Below are positions 1 through 8,084 of a stretch of 64,000 bases of DNA, piece after piece. Position 1 is the stretch's first letter, and each line of letters opens with the position of its first letter. Made by a program: the position numbers and the translations under genes. Where the stretch lies: NCBI RefSeq assembly GCF_029428875.1, contig NZ_JAJSOO010000001.1, forward strand, positions 4,588,001 through 4,652,000. The letters are read 5' to 3'. Under the pieces are notes generated by a model. The model saw nothing but the letters and a program-made list of their open reading frames with translations. It made no database searches and had not been told where the DNA came from. The DNA comes from Streptomyces sp. JH34. GTDB lineage: Bacteria > Actinomycetota > Actinomycetes > Streptomycetales > Streptomycetaceae.

Positions 1-99
1 CACGGGCCGGAGGAGTTCTATCTGCGGCTCGGGTTCCGGAAGACCGGCGAGATGAGCGAGGACGAGGTCGTCGGCGAGCTGGACCTGCCCCGCGGGTGA
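1..99 (+). CDS. GNAT-family N-acetyltransferase, C-terminal fragment (gene cut by window edge)
   Basis: The reading frame is open from the first base and ends with TGA at 97-99, giving 32 residues that end ...FYLRLGFRKTGEMSEDEVVG. The FYxRLGFxxTGE pattern is the usual last strand-helix of GNAT acetyltransferases, where the Tyr and the LGF segment pack near acetyl-CoA. The start, acceptor-binding part and substrate are outside the window, so only the superfamily can be named. Confidence 0.65.
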   Translation, partial: HGPEEFYLRLGFRKTGEMSEDEVVGELDLPRG

Positions 100-261
100 C
101 CCGTCCCCGGTGATCCACATGCGGTCCGTGGCCGGGGGCGCGAGGATCGGGGATACGGGCGGTGGCCCGGTTCGCGCCAAGGCCCTCTCGGGCCGGTTCT
201 CCCTTCCAGGCGCACCGGTCCGCCTCCCGGCCTGACGGTCAGGGGGGTCTGGAGGTGACGG

Positions 262-1242
262 ATGCCACGGCCCCTGTGGACGGGAGCGATCAGCTTCGGG
301 CTGGTCACCATCCCGATCAAGGTGGTGTCCGCCACCGAGAACCACTCGATCTCCTTCCACCAGTACCACCGCGAGGACATGGGCCGGATCCGCACCCGCA
401 AGGTGTGCGAGCTCGACGGCGAGGTCCTGTCGCAGGAGGAGATCGGCAAGGGTTACGAGGTCGCCAAGGACCGGACCGTGCCCGTCACGGACGAGGAGCT
501 CGACCGGATGCCGCTGCCCACGGCGAAGGCCATCGAGATCGTCGCGTTCGTCGAGGCCGACAGCATCGACCCCGTGCGGATCAGCGACAGCTACTACCTC
601 GCTGTCGACGGCCAGGTCGCCGCGAAGCCGTACGCGCTGCTGCGGAAGGCACTGGAGCGCAGCGACAAGGTCGCCGTCGCGAAGTTCGCCTGGCACAACC
701 GTGAGCGCCTCGGTCTGCTCCGGGTGCGGGAGGACGCGATCGTGCTCCACTCGATGCGCTGGCCGGACGAGATCCGCAGCCCGGAGACCCTCGCCCCGCG
801 GGAGACCGAGCTGGACGAGGACGAGATCGAGCGTGCCGTGCAGCTCACCGACAGCATGGCCCTGGACGACATCTCCGGCTTCCGCGACCGCTACCGGGAG
901 GCGCTGGAGGAACTGCTCGCGGCCAAGTCCGAGGGCAAGGCCCTTCCGGCTGCCGCGGGGGCCGAGGAGGAGGAACCGGGGAAGGTCATGGACCTGATGG
1001 CCGCCCTGAACGCGTCCGTGAAGGAGGCCAGGGAGACGCGGGGCGAGGACGCGACCGTGCACGAGATGACGCCGGGCAAGCCCCGCGCCCGGAAGAAGGC
1101 AGCCCCGGCGGGCAAGGAGACGGCGGCGAAGAGGACGGCGGGGAAGAAGGCGGCGGCGAAGAAGACCGCGTCGAAGAAGACGACGGCGGCGAGGAAGCAG
1201 CCGGCCGCGAAGACGGCCGCGAAGAAGCGCACCGCCTCCTGA
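262..1242 (+). CDS. ku: Ku protein, non-homologous end-joining DNA end-binding factor
   Basis: This is a 326-residue bacterial Ku homologue that would form a homodimeric ring around broken DNA ends and recruit an ATP-dependent ligase. The N-terminus (PRPLWTGAISFGLVTIPIKV) is the standard start of the family, and the Ku core runs to about residue 250. The last ~55 residues are a Lys/Ala-rich repeat tail (KKAAAKKTASKKT type) common in actinomycete Ku and thought to bind DNA. The ATG follows a strong GGAGG at 250-254. The next gene, convergent, is an ATP-dependent DNA ligase, which fits an end-joining module, although no LigD polymerase domain is present here. Confidence 0.93.
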   Translation: MPRPLWTGAISFGLVTIPIKVVSATENHSISFHQYHREDMGRIRTRKVCELDGEVLSQEEIGKGYEVAKDRTVPVTDEELDRMPLPTAKAIEIVAFVEADSIDPVRISDSYYLAVDGQVAAKPYALLRKALERSDKVAVAKFAWHNRERLGLLRVREDAIVLHSMRWPDEIRSPETLAPRETELDEDEIERAVQLTDSMALDDISGFRDRYREALEELLAAKSEGKALPAAAGAEEEEPGKVMDLMAALNASVKEARETRGEDATVHEMTPGKPRARKKAAPAGKETAAKRTAGKKAAAKKTASKKTTAARKQPAAKTAAKKRTAS

Positions 1243-1245
1243 GCG

Positions 1246-1271
1246 CCCCGGGGCCGGCGTGCGCCCCGGGG
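1246..1271. terminator. Possible shared hairpin between convergent Ku and ligase genes
   Basis: Two CCCCGGGG blocks (1246-1253 and 1264-1271) can pair across a 10-nt loop in the 37-nt gap between the two stop codons. No T-run follows, and each block is also self-complementary, so this is a weak call. Confidence 0.35.
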
Positions 1272-1279
1272 GAGGTCCG

Positions 1280-2239
1280 TCACCCGAGGTCGTCCGGGGC
1301 GAGGTCCGGCCGCAGCCGGTGCCAGGAGGGCTGCCGCAGCCGCCCCGCCTTCGTCCGGGTCGAGTAGCGCACCTCGCCGACGAGTCGGGGCAGCACCCAC
1401 CGCGCACCGGCGACCGGGGGTTTCTCGTCGAACGGGCAGGTGTCGACGGCGGCGACGCGGAGCAGCCCGGCGAGCCGGGTCCTCTCGGCGTCGCTCCACC
1501 CGGTGCCGACGCTGCCCGCGTAGCGCAGGCCGCCCGGGTGCCGTTCACCGACCAGCAGCGCCCCCGGCAGACCGCCCAGCCGGCCCCGCCCGGGCACCCA
1601 GCCACCGACGACCACGTCCACCGTGTGGGCATGGCGGATCTTGATCCACGTACGGGCGCGGACCCCCGGCTCGTACACCGAGCTCAGCCGCTTCGCGACC
1701 AGCCCCTCGAGACCGGCCTCCCGCGTCATCGTCAGCGCCTGCTCGCCGTGCCCCACGACGACGGCGGGCGTCGACCAGTGCGGACCGTCCAGCCCGAGCC
1801 CTTCGAGCGCCGCCCGCCGCTCGGTCCAGGGCAGCCGGACGAGGTTCCGGTCGCCCAGGAACACGGCGTCGAACAGCACCAGGTGCGCCGGTACCCGCTG
1901 CGCCATGCGGGCGGCCTTCGCGGGCGACCCCGAGAGGCCCATGCGCGATTGCAGCCGCTCGAAGTCGCTGCGCCCCTGGTCGTCCAGCGCGACGATCTCA
2001 CCGTCCAGTACCGCCGGCACGCCCCGGAGCGCGGGCCCGAGGGCGGCCAGGTCCGGATACGCCGGGGTGATGACGGCTCCCGACCTGGCCAGCAGCCTGA
2101 GCGAGCCGTCCCCCGGCAGATAGGCCATGGCACGCTGACCGTCCTGCTTCACCTCGTACGCCCACTGCTCGTCGACGGCGGCGGGCGGCAGACGACCGGG
2201 GGTGGCGAGCATCGGGGCGATCAGGGGCAGAGAGGCCAT
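1280..2239 (-). CDS. ATP-dependent DNA ligase (LigD ligase-domain / LigC type)
   Basis: This 319-residue protein would seal DNA nicks by an enzyme-AMP intermediate. Motif I is YEVKQDGQR with the adenylated lysine at about residue 31. DGEIV (motif III), EGLVAKR (motif IV) and WIKIRHA (motif V) follow in order, then an OB-fold tail. The length matches a stand-alone ligase domain, without the polymerase and nuclease domains of full LigD. It lies tail-to-tail with ku, so joint action in end joining is a reasonable inference. ATG at 2237-2239. Confidence 0.88.
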   Translation of the reverse strand: MASLPLIAPMLATPGRLPPAAVDEQWAYEVKQDGQRAMAYLPGDGSLRLLARSGAVITPAYPDLAALGPALRGVPAVLDGEIVALDDQGRSDFERLQSRMGLSGSPAKAARMAQRVPAHLVLFDAVFLGDRNLVRLPWTERRAALEGLGLDGPHWSTPAVVVGHGEQALTMTREAGLEGLVAKRLSSVYEPGVRARTWIKIRHAHTVDVVVGGWVPGRGRLGGLPGALLVGERHPGGLRYAGSVGTGWSDAERTRLAGLLRVAAVDTCPFDEKPPVAGARWVLPRLVGEVRYSTRTKAGRLRQPSWHRLRPDLAPDDLG

Positions 2240-2261
2240 GGCCGCAGCCTCTCAGCAGTAA

Positions 2262-2331
2262 CGTCACCGGGCCCGGAGACACCACGCCTACGCCGTCACG
2301 TCACGGGGCCCGGTGGCACCACCCCTACGCC
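2262..2331. repeat. Two imperfect 33-bp direct repeats, 37-bp period
   Basis: Copies at 2262-2294 and 2299-2331 share CGTCAC-GGGCCCGG-CACCAC-CCTACGCC with a few mismatches. They fill most of the gap between the ligase start and the end of the dihydrofolate reductase-like gene; the second copy overlaps that gene's stop codon. Each GGGCCC is palindromic. No function is evident. Confidence 0.6.
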
Positions 2332-2918
2332 GGGTCGACCGCACGGTAGGTGCACACGTGCACGCCCGTGCCGCTGATCGCCGTCGACACGAGTTCGAGG
2401 GGGCGCAGCGCACCGTCGCCGGGGAAGATCGTCTTGCCGCCGCCGACGATCACCGGCATGACCATCAGCCGCAGCTCGTCGGCCAGCCCCTCGCGCAGGA
2501 GGGTCCGCGCGAGCGTGGCGCTCCCCATGACCAGCAGGTCGCGGCCCTCGGCCGCGCGCAGCTCCCGGATACGGGTGAGGGCCGTCGCGCCCGGGACGAG
2601 GGTGGTGTGGGACCAGGTCAGTTCGTCCTCGCCCAGGGTGCCGGAGACGACGTGCTTGGGGATGGCGTTCATCCGGTCGGCGAAGGGGTCGCCCGCCCGC
2701 TCCGGCCACGCAGCGGCCATCGTCTGCCACGTACGGCGCCCGAAGAGCAGTGCGTCGGCGTCCTTCAGCGCGGTGTCGAACGCGCCGCCCACCACCTCGT
2801 CGAAGAAGGGGTGCGACCAGCCGCCCTGTGTGAAGCCGCCTTCGGTGTCCTCCTCGGGCCCGCCGGGGGCCTGTACGACGCCGTCCAGACTCATGAACTC
2901 ACTGATGACGATGCGCAT
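2325..2918 (-). CDS. Dihydrofolate reductase / RibD C-terminal family protein
   Basis: This 197-residue protein carries the RibD C-terminal reductase fold. It opens MRIVISEFMSLDGVVQAPGG, has the LLFGRRTWQ segment near residue 60, LLVMGSATLA near 125 and MPVIVGGGKTIFPG near 155, which build the NADPH site in this family. These stand-alone actinomycete paralogues (YwjB/YyaP-like) are not true folate enzymes and their substrate is generally unknown. The ATG at 2916-2918 gives the conserved N-terminus; the longer open frame upstream does not look coding. Confidence 0.85.
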   Translation of the reverse strand: MRIVISEFMSLDGVVQAPGGPEEDTEGGFTQGGWSHPFFDEVVGGAFDTALKDADALLFGRRTWQTMAAAWPERAGDPFADRMNAIPKHVVSGTLGEDELTWSHTTLVPGATALTRIRELRAAEGRDLLVMGSATLARTLLREGLADELRLMVMPVIVGGGKTIFPGDGALRPLELVSTAISGTGVHVCTYRAVDPA

Positions 2919-3018
2919 GATCCTCGGTCCTCTTTCCGCTCTGGTGTACGGCTGTGAAGACCGCCGCACACCGAGAAAGTAATCGGTGTGCGCTGTAGAC
3001 GAGTTGGGGACACCGGAA

Positions 3019-3243
3019 ATGCCGGGGACGGCTGTGCGCGGTCGTGGCAGCACCGTGACCGACGGCCTGTCCTCGCGCACCCTGGCCGAGATCACCCGGC
3101 TGGAGCTGAGCCGCGACCACCTCGCGCCCGGCGGGGTCAGCGAGGCCGTCCGCTGCTGGAAGGCACACGTGCGGCAGCCGCTGGGAGCGCTGTGGCGCGA
3201 CGGTGTGCGACAGCTCAGGTGCCCGGGGCCGCAGGGGCCGTGA
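3019..3243 (+). CDS. Small hypothetical protein, doubtful
   Basis: The frame from ATG 3019 (or an internal GTG near 3055) to 3243 has GC-rich third positions and encodes a 74-residue Leu/Arg-rich peptide with no family I recognise. It runs away from the reductase gene and its end overlaps the last 29 bases of the convergent cysteine hydrolase. No ribosome-binding site is clear. It may be a small regulator, a gene remnant or a chance frame. Confidence 0.35.
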   Translation: MPGTAVRGRGSTVTDGLSSRTLAEITRLELSRDHLAPGGVSEAVRCWKAHVRQPLGALWRDGVRQLRCPGPQGP

Positions 3244-3814
3244 ACCCGACGTCGGCGGAGCGGGCGGTGACATCGGCGTCCCTGCTGAGAGGCCACGCGG
3301 CGACCCGCGAGACCATGGCCGCGGGCACCACCGCGCTGATTCCGGGCTCCGCCGGTATGTCGTACGTCGCGTGGGCGTCGTACGGCAGGACCACGCGGTG
3401 TCCCAGCGCCACGGCCGTGCGCGCCGTCGCCTGGACGCACATCTCGGACATCAGGCCGCAGACGGCCAGTGACCGCACCCCGGACGAGGTCAACAGCCCC
3501 TCCAGGGACGTCTCCTGGAACGCGTCGTCGTGCGTCTTGCGGATCACCACGTCCCCGCGTCCCGCCTCGACGGGATGGTGGAGCTCCCAGCCGGCGGTGT
3601 GGGGCTCGTCGGCCGCCCCGGCGGGCCCGTCGTTCTGGACGTGCACGACGAGGGCCCCCGCCTCCCGTGCCCGAGCGATCATTTGCGCCGTCCGGTCCAC
3701 CAGACGCGCCGCCTCGGGCAGCGCCCCGTCACCACGGACGAAGGCACGCTGGACGTCGACAACGATGAGGGCTTCGAGGTGAGTCGGGTGCGGATGGTCT
3801 GCTCGGGAGGTCAT
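3215..3814 (-). CDS. Isochorismatase-family cysteine hydrolase
   Basis: This 199-residue protein of the isochorismatase-like fold hydrolyses small amides or enol ethers in characterised relatives; the substrate here is unknown. The pattern is clear: ALIVVDVQRAF with the catalytic Asp near residue 20, IRKTHDDAF with the catalytic Lys near 96, and SLAVCGLMSEMCVQATAR with the nucleophilic Cys of the SxxCV box near 125. The ATG at 3812-3814 starts just before the conserved core. It stands alone, separated from the mannanase behind it by a terminator. Confidence 0.88.
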   Translation of the reverse strand: MTSRADHPHPTHLEALIVVDVQRAFVRGDGALPEAARLVDRTAQMIARAREAGALVVHVQNDGPAGAADEPHTAGWELHHPVEAGRGDVVIRKTHDDAFQETSLEGLLTSSGVRSLAVCGLMSEMCVQATARTAVALGHRVVLPYDAHATYDIPAEPGISAVVPAAMVSRVAAWPLSRDADVTARSADVGFTAPAAPGT

Positions 3815-3907
3815 GCCGTCATCATGGCCCTCGGGTGGGGGCGTGGGACGTTTTTGGGGTGGCCCGTCGCGGGCGGGTGACCGTGGCGGCGGGGTCCGGG
3901 AAAAGGG

Positions 3908-3941
3908 CCGCCCGGCAGGGGTGCTGGCCCCTGCCGGGCGG
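3908..3941 (-). terminator. Rho-independent-type terminator of the mannanase gene
   Basis: A perfect 14-bp stem (CCGCCCGGCAGGGG and its complement) closes a 6-nt loop. Read on the minus strand it lies just after the mannanase stop and is followed by CCCTTTTCCC, a short U-run. Confidence 0.85.
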
Positions 3942-3954
3942 TGCGACGAGCGGG

Positions 3955-5631
3955 TCAGGCCGTCGTGCAGGCGGTGCCGCTGAGCGTGAAGGCGGTCGGG
4001 GTCGTGTTGGTGGCTCCCCTGGTGCCGGTGAAGCCGACCGTGACCGAGCCGTTCGCGGCGATCTGGGCCGTGTACGCGGCGGGGGCGACACCGACCTCGG
4101 CCCCGCTCTGCGTGGGGGTGCCGCCCCACATGTTCGACACGGTCTGCCCGTCGGCGAAGCTGAAGCCGAGGTTCCATCCGTTGATGACGGCGGTACCGGT
4201 GTTACGGATGGTGATCTCACCCTGGAACCCGCCCGGCCACTCGCCGACCACGCGGTATCCGACGGAGCAGCCCACGCCCGGCGTGGGGGTGGTCCTGTCG
4301 GTGGTGACGCCCACCGTGGCGGACCGTGCCGAGCGGTTGCCGGCGGCGTCGCGGGCGTAGACGGCGAACGAGTACGCCGTCTCCGCGGTGAGGCCGGTCA
4401 CGGTGACGGCGGTGGTGGTGGAGGAGGCGACGGAGGTCTCGGAGGCCCCGTTGACGCGGACGACGTCGTAACCGGCGATGGCAACGTTGTCGGTCGCGGC
4501 GGTCCAGGACAGGGTGGCCGAGGTGGCCGTCACCGCGGAGGCGGTCGGGGTCCCGGGGGCGGTCGGGGCCTGCGTGTCGCCCGGGGTGCCGCCACCGAAG
4601 ACGGTCGCCTCCTCGGAGGTCTGGGCGATGCCGTTCGCGCCGTGGAAGACGCGCTCGCCCCAGGAGCTCAGCCGGCTCGGGTCGAAGTCGACGGCGAGGT
4701 CGAGGATCGGGTCGGTGTTGCCGCTCCAGGACCACGCCAGGTAGCCGAGGCCGAGCTGCTCGGCGGTGGCCATCATGGTGTCCTCGTCCGGGTCGCCCCA
4801 CTGGTCTGCGGGGCCGCCGAACTCGCCGATGAGGAGGGGCAGTCCGGCGTCGACGAAGGCGTTCAGGTAGTCGGTGACCGCCTGGGCCGAGTTGTAGACG
4901 CTGTACATGTGGATCGAGAAGATCAGGTTGCCCGTGGTGTCGGCGTCGTACACGGCCTGGGCGTTGGCCCGCATGACGCCCTGCCAGTCCTGACCCCAGT
5001 TGGGCGCGTCCACCATGATCGTGTGGGCGAATCCCGCGCCGCGGAGCTTCTGCACCGCTGCGGTCGTCGGCGCGGTCCAGCCGGCGGGGTCGGTGTTGCC
5101 CCAGGGCTCGTTGCCGATGTTGACGATGACGTAGTCCTCCTGGCCGGCGAGGACGTCCTTGAGGCTGATCCAGTAGTCGGCCGCGTGGTCGAGGGTGCCC
5201 GCGGCGGCGTCCTCCCCGTAGCCGGTGGTGTCGTGCACCTCCAGCACGCAGATCAGCCGGTTGGTCCTGCAGTCGGCGATGATGCCCGCGACCTCGGCGG
5301 GGCCGTTGCGCGTCCAGCGGTGGCCGTCGGAGAGGACGACGCGGACGGTGTTCGCGCCGAAGGACTTGATGTCGGCCAGCGACTGCGTCTCGCCCGGGTA
5401 CCAGGTGTGCGCGTGGTTGACGCCGCGCATGACGAAGTCGTTGCCGTTGCCCTCCAGCAGGCGGCCGTCGCTGATGTGCAGACCGGTCGCCGCTGCCTCA
5501 GCCTGCGCCGGCCGGGCCTGGGCGGCCGCCGGCCCGAGCGCGCTTAGCAGGACGACTCCGAGAAGGGCTGCCATGGCCCTGAGGAGGAGGGGTAAGGGGC
5601 TCGTTCGTGCCGTTTTCGTTGCTGATCTCAC
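3955..5631 (-). CDS. Secreted GH5 endo-beta-1,4-mannanase with fibronectin III and CBM2 domains
   Basis: This exported glycoside hydrolase of about 558 residues resembles Streptomyces ManA-type mannanases and would cut beta-mannan chains outside the cell. After a signal peptide (charged start, then a hydrophobic core ending near AAAQARPAQA), the GH5 catalytic domain begins at GLHISDGRLLEGNG. VIVNIGNEPWG holds the acid/base Glu and LLIGEFGG the nucleophile Glu. A fibronectin III module (about 370-455) and a C-terminal family 2 cellulose-binding module with paired Cys and conserved Trp follow. The GTG at 5629-5631 is preceded by GGAG at good spacing. A CebR operator lies 50 bp upstream. Confidence 0.88.
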   Translation of the reverse strand: MRSATKTARTSPLPLLLRAMAALLGVVLLSALGPAAAQARPAQAEAAATGLHISDGRLLEGNGNDFVMRGVNHAHTWYPGETQSLADIKSFGANTVRVVLSDGHRWTRNGPAEVAGIIADCRTNRLICVLEVHDTTGYGEDAAAGTLDHAADYWISLKDVLAGQEDYVIVNIGNEPWGNTDPAGWTAPTTAAVQKLRGAGFAHTIMVDAPNWGQDWQGVMRANAQAVYDADTTGNLIFSIHMYSVYNSAQAVTDYLNAFVDAGLPLLIGEFGGPADQWGDPDEDTMMATAEQLGLGYLAWSWSGNTDPILDLAVDFDPSRLSSWGERVFHGANGIAQTSEEATVFGGGTPGDTQAPTAPGTPTASAVTATSATLSWTAATDNVAIAGYDVVRVNGASETSVASSTTTAVTVTGLTAETAYSFAVYARDAAGNRSARSATVGVTTDRTTPTPGVGCSVGYRVVGEWPGGFQGEITIRNTGTAVINGWNLGFSFADGQTVSNMWGGTPTQSGAEVGVAPAAYTAQIAANGSVTVGFTGTRGATNTTPTAFTLSGTACTTA

Positions 5632-5680
5632 TGCGACTCCAGAAGTGGGTGCCGGGTGACGCACGCATCGGATGGGGACG

Positions 5681-5694
5681 TGGGAGCGCTCCCA
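5681..5694. promoter_or_regulatory. CebR operator
   Basis: TGGGAGCGCTCCCA is a perfect 14-bp palindrome identical to the known CebR box, bound by the LacI-type repressor of cellulose and cello-oligosaccharide use in Streptomyces and released by cellobiose or cellotriose. It sits 50 bp upstream of the mannanase GTG, a position where repression of initiation is expected. Confidence 0.9.
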
Positions 5695-5969
5695 TAAAGC
5701 CATCTCGGCAGGGGCACGTCAAGAGATCGCGCATACTTCGGGGTCCTGCGCGGTGCGCTGCCCGCCCCGCGCCGACGGGTGCGGCGCGGGCAGGTCTCTC
5801 CGTTCGTTCGCGGGCTCCGGCACGGGTCACCCGCCCGGCGGTCCCTCGAGATCGGTTCCGGCGACGGCAGGCCGCGCGCCCGTGCCTCATGGACGCATTC
5901 TGCGGGGCTCCACCGACAGCCGACCGCACGGACGCCCGGCGCCCCGGGGCCCACGTGCAGTGCGGCCGG

Positions 5970-5998
5970 CTGACCTCCGCCGCTGCGACCGGTAGCGT
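5970..5998 (+). promoter_or_regulatory. Probable leaderless promoter of the AAC(3) gene
   Basis: CTGACC at 5970-5975 and TAGCGT at 5993-5998 are spaced 17 bp apart and fit a vegetative (HrdB-type) -35/-10 pair. The -10 ends 7 nt before the ATG at 6006, where transcription would normally begin, so the message would have almost no 5' leader. No ribosome-binding site is visible, in agreement. Confidence 0.6.
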
Positions 5999-6005
5999 CG
6001 CCACC

Positions 6006-6878
6006 ATGGACGGACCACACCCGGATCAGGCCGCCTTGCTCGCCCGCGCGGACGGCCCCGTCACCCGGAGCCGGCTCGTCGCCGACCTGCGCGCGCTCGG
6101 GCTCGCCGAGGGCGACACCGTGATGTTCCATACGCGGATGTCCGCCATCGGATACGTGGTCGGTGGCCCCCCGACCCTCATCGGCGCCCTGGGCGAGGCC
6201 GTGGGGGAGCGGGGGACCCTGATGGTGACCTGCGGCTGGAACGACGCCCTGCCGTACGGCTTCTCCGACTGGCCGCGCCCCTGGCAGGACGCCGTACGGG
6301 CCGAACCCTTCGCGTACGACCCGGTGCTGAGCGAGGCGGACCACGACAACGGGCGTCTCCCGGAGGCACTGCGCCGGTGGCCGGGCGCGGTCCGCAGCCG
6401 GCACCCCGACGTCAGCGTGGCCGCGCTGGGTGCCGCGGCCGTCGAGCTGACGGCCGACCACCCGTGGGACGACCCGCACGGCCCCGGCAGTCCGTTCGCC
6501 CGGCTGGTCGCCCTGGGCGGCAGGGTGCTGATGCTGGGCGCACCGCTGGAGACCCTCACCCTGCTGCATCACGCGGAGGCGCTGTCCGACGTGCCGGGCA
6601 AGCGCTTCGTGGAGTACGAGCAGCCGGTCCTGGAAGGCGGGCGGCGGGTCTGGCGCCGGTTCCGCGACATCGACTCCTCTCAGGGCGCCTTCGACTACTC
6701 CTCCGTCACGCCCGCCGGCCAGGACTCGTTCGAGACGATCGTCCGGGACCTGCTGGCCACCGGCGCCGGTCGCCGGGGCAGGGTCGGCGCCGCCGACAGC
6801 CTGCTCTTCGAAGCGGGTGAGGTCGTGGAGTTCGGACTCACCTGGCTCAGGGGGAAGCTGGGTGACGACGACGGGTAG
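6006..6878 (+). CDS. Aminoglycoside 3-N-acetyltransferase, AAC(3) family
   Basis: This 290-residue cytoplasmic enzyme of the AAC(3) antibiotic acetyltransferase family uses acetyl-CoA to modify the 3-amino group of deoxystreptamine aminoglycosides. Family signatures run throughout: MFHTRMSAIGYVVGG near 39, TLMVTCGWND near 72, VRSRHPDVSVAALG near 129, DHPWDDPHGPGSPFARL near 150 and LLHHAEALSDVPGKR near 188. It resembles the enzymes of producers such as S. fradiae, but no aminoglycoside biosynthesis genes are nearby, so it may be a stand-alone resistance gene or act on another amine. The ATG at 6006 fits the family start and the leaderless-type promoter. Confidence 0.88.
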   Translation: MDGPHPDQAALLARADGPVTRSRLVADLRALGLAEGDTVMFHTRMSAIGYVVGGPPTLIGALGEAVGERGTLMVTCGWNDALPYGFSDWPRPWQDAVRAEPFAYDPVLSEADHDNGRLPEALRRWPGAVRSRHPDVSVAALGAAAVELTADHPWDDPHGPGSPFARLVALGGRVLMLGAPLETLTLLHHAEALSDVPGKRFVEYEQPVLEGGRRVWRRFRDIDSSQGAFDYSSVTPAGQDSFETIVRDLLATGAGRRGRVGAADSLLFEAGEVVEFGLTWLRGKLGDDDG

Positions 6879-6895
6879 CCCGGGACCGGTGCACC

Positions 6896-7762
6896 TCAGG
6901 CCGCGGACCGCTCCACGGGGATCCACAGCTCGGCGTCCGCCCGGTCCCCGTCCGGGGAGAGCCGCACGCTCAGGATCTCGGGCCCCGGCCTGCTCCCGTA
7001 CGGGTTGGACGGGAACCACTGCGTGAACACGTCGCGCCACAGGTACTGGAGGGACTGCGGGAACGGGCCGGAGTTCTCGAAGACGGCCCACTGACCGGCC
7101 GGGACGTCCAGGGCGTCCATGTCCTCGGGCACCTCGGCGCCGGTCACCGCCCCGTGGTAGTAGTCGAGTTCGGTCCCTTCGGCCCGGCTCGGGTCGAGCT
7201 GGTCGCTGACCCCGACGATCCCGGACGGCTCCTGGTCGGCCAGTGCGGCGATGCGGCGCATCACGTCGGGGCCGATGCCCCGGATGAAGTCCGCCATCGC
7301 CGGGTTCGCCCCTTCATGGACGAGTGGTACGCGGGCCTTCCTGCCGACCACGCGGAATGCGGCCTTGTCCACGATCCTGTATCGCATGCTGCTGGTCCCT
7401 TCGACGATGAGACGGAAGGACATCCGTTGCTGGGAGTGCAGTGCCGCACCCGTGCGCCGGGCCTCGCCCGGCCCCACACCGTGCACGGCGCGGAACGCGC
7501 GGGCGAAGGCCTCACCCGAGCCGTATCCGTAGCGCGTCGCGATGTCGAGCAGCGTCCGCTCACCGGCGAGCACCTCGGCGCCCGCCACGGTCAGCCGTCT
7601 GCGCCGTACGTACTCCGACAGCGGTAGGCCCGCCAGCGCGGAGAACATGCGCCGGAAGTGGTACTCCGACGTCATCGCGACGCGTGCCAGGCCGGCCACG
7701 TCGAGCGGCTGGTCGAGGTGGGACTCGATGTGCTCCATGGCCTGGTTCAGCCGTTCCAGCAT
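6896..7762 (-). CDS. AraC-family regulator with GyrI-like effector-binding domain
   Basis: This 288-residue transcription factor has an N-terminal AraC/XylS double helix-turn-helix (LDVAGLARVAMTSEYHFRRMF near residue 20; IATRYGYGSGEAFARAFRAVHG near 75) and a C-terminal GyrI/SOUL-like effector-binding fold from about 125, like Rob or SbmC-type regulators that sense hydrophobic compounds. The ATG at 7760-7762 follows AAGGAG with ideal spacing. It is divergent from the MMPL exporter, an obvious candidate target, which is inferred only from position. Confidence 0.88.
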   Translation of the reverse strand: MLERLNQAMEHIESHLDQPLDVAGLARVAMTSEYHFRRMFSALAGLPLSEYVRRRRLTVAGAEVLAGERTLLDIATRYGYGSGEAFARAFRAVHGVGPGEARRTGAALHSQQRMSFRLIVEGTSSMRYRIVDKAAFRVVGRKARVPLVHEGANPAMADFIRGIGPDVMRRIAALADQEPSGIVGVSDQLDPSRAEGTELDYYHGAVTGAEVPEDMDALDVPAGQWAVFENSGPFPQSLQYLWRDVFTQWFPSNPYGSRPGPEILSVRLSPDGDRADAELWIPVERSAA

Positions 7763-8084
7763 TCCGGACTCCTTCCCCTGTCCTTCCTCACGGTAGGAGG
7801 GGCCCACCCCGCCTGACCCGACATCCTGTGCCCGGTGCGGTGGGGTCGGCGGGGCCCTGCGAGGGGGCCGCGCGAGCAGGCACCCGCGGCGATGCAGGTG
7901 GCGCCGACACCGTCCCCGACCGCGCGGCCGCACGGCGGGGCTCTCCTCGTCCCGGAGGACGACCGGGCTCCCCGCCTCGTGCCACGGCACCAGGCAGAAG
8001 TGACGGTAGGCGCACGACGCCGGGGACGTCCCGTTTCGCGAGTCTTGAGCAGTACCCCACATCGGATGCGGAGATCTCAGACTC
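7763..8084. other. Divergent intergenic region, AraC regulator / MMPL exporter
   Basis: This 322-bp gap is non-coding on both strands apart from shadow frames. I see no clear palindromic operator or convincing -35/-10 pair. It presumably holds both promoters. Confidence 0.5.

Larger units (their letters stand above)
5632..6005. other. Divergent intergenic region, mannanase / AAC(3)
   Basis: This 374-bp non-coding gap holds a CebR-type palindrome close to the mannanase start and a promoter-like pair right before the acetyltransferase ATG; both are listed separately. I see nothing else supportable between about 5700 and 5965. Confidence 0.7.

Noticed and set aside
3835-5547. 570-codon plus-strand frame across the mannanase
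   Set aside because: Gly/Val/Asp-rich shadow with no recognisable fold; the minus strand encodes the GH5 enzyme.
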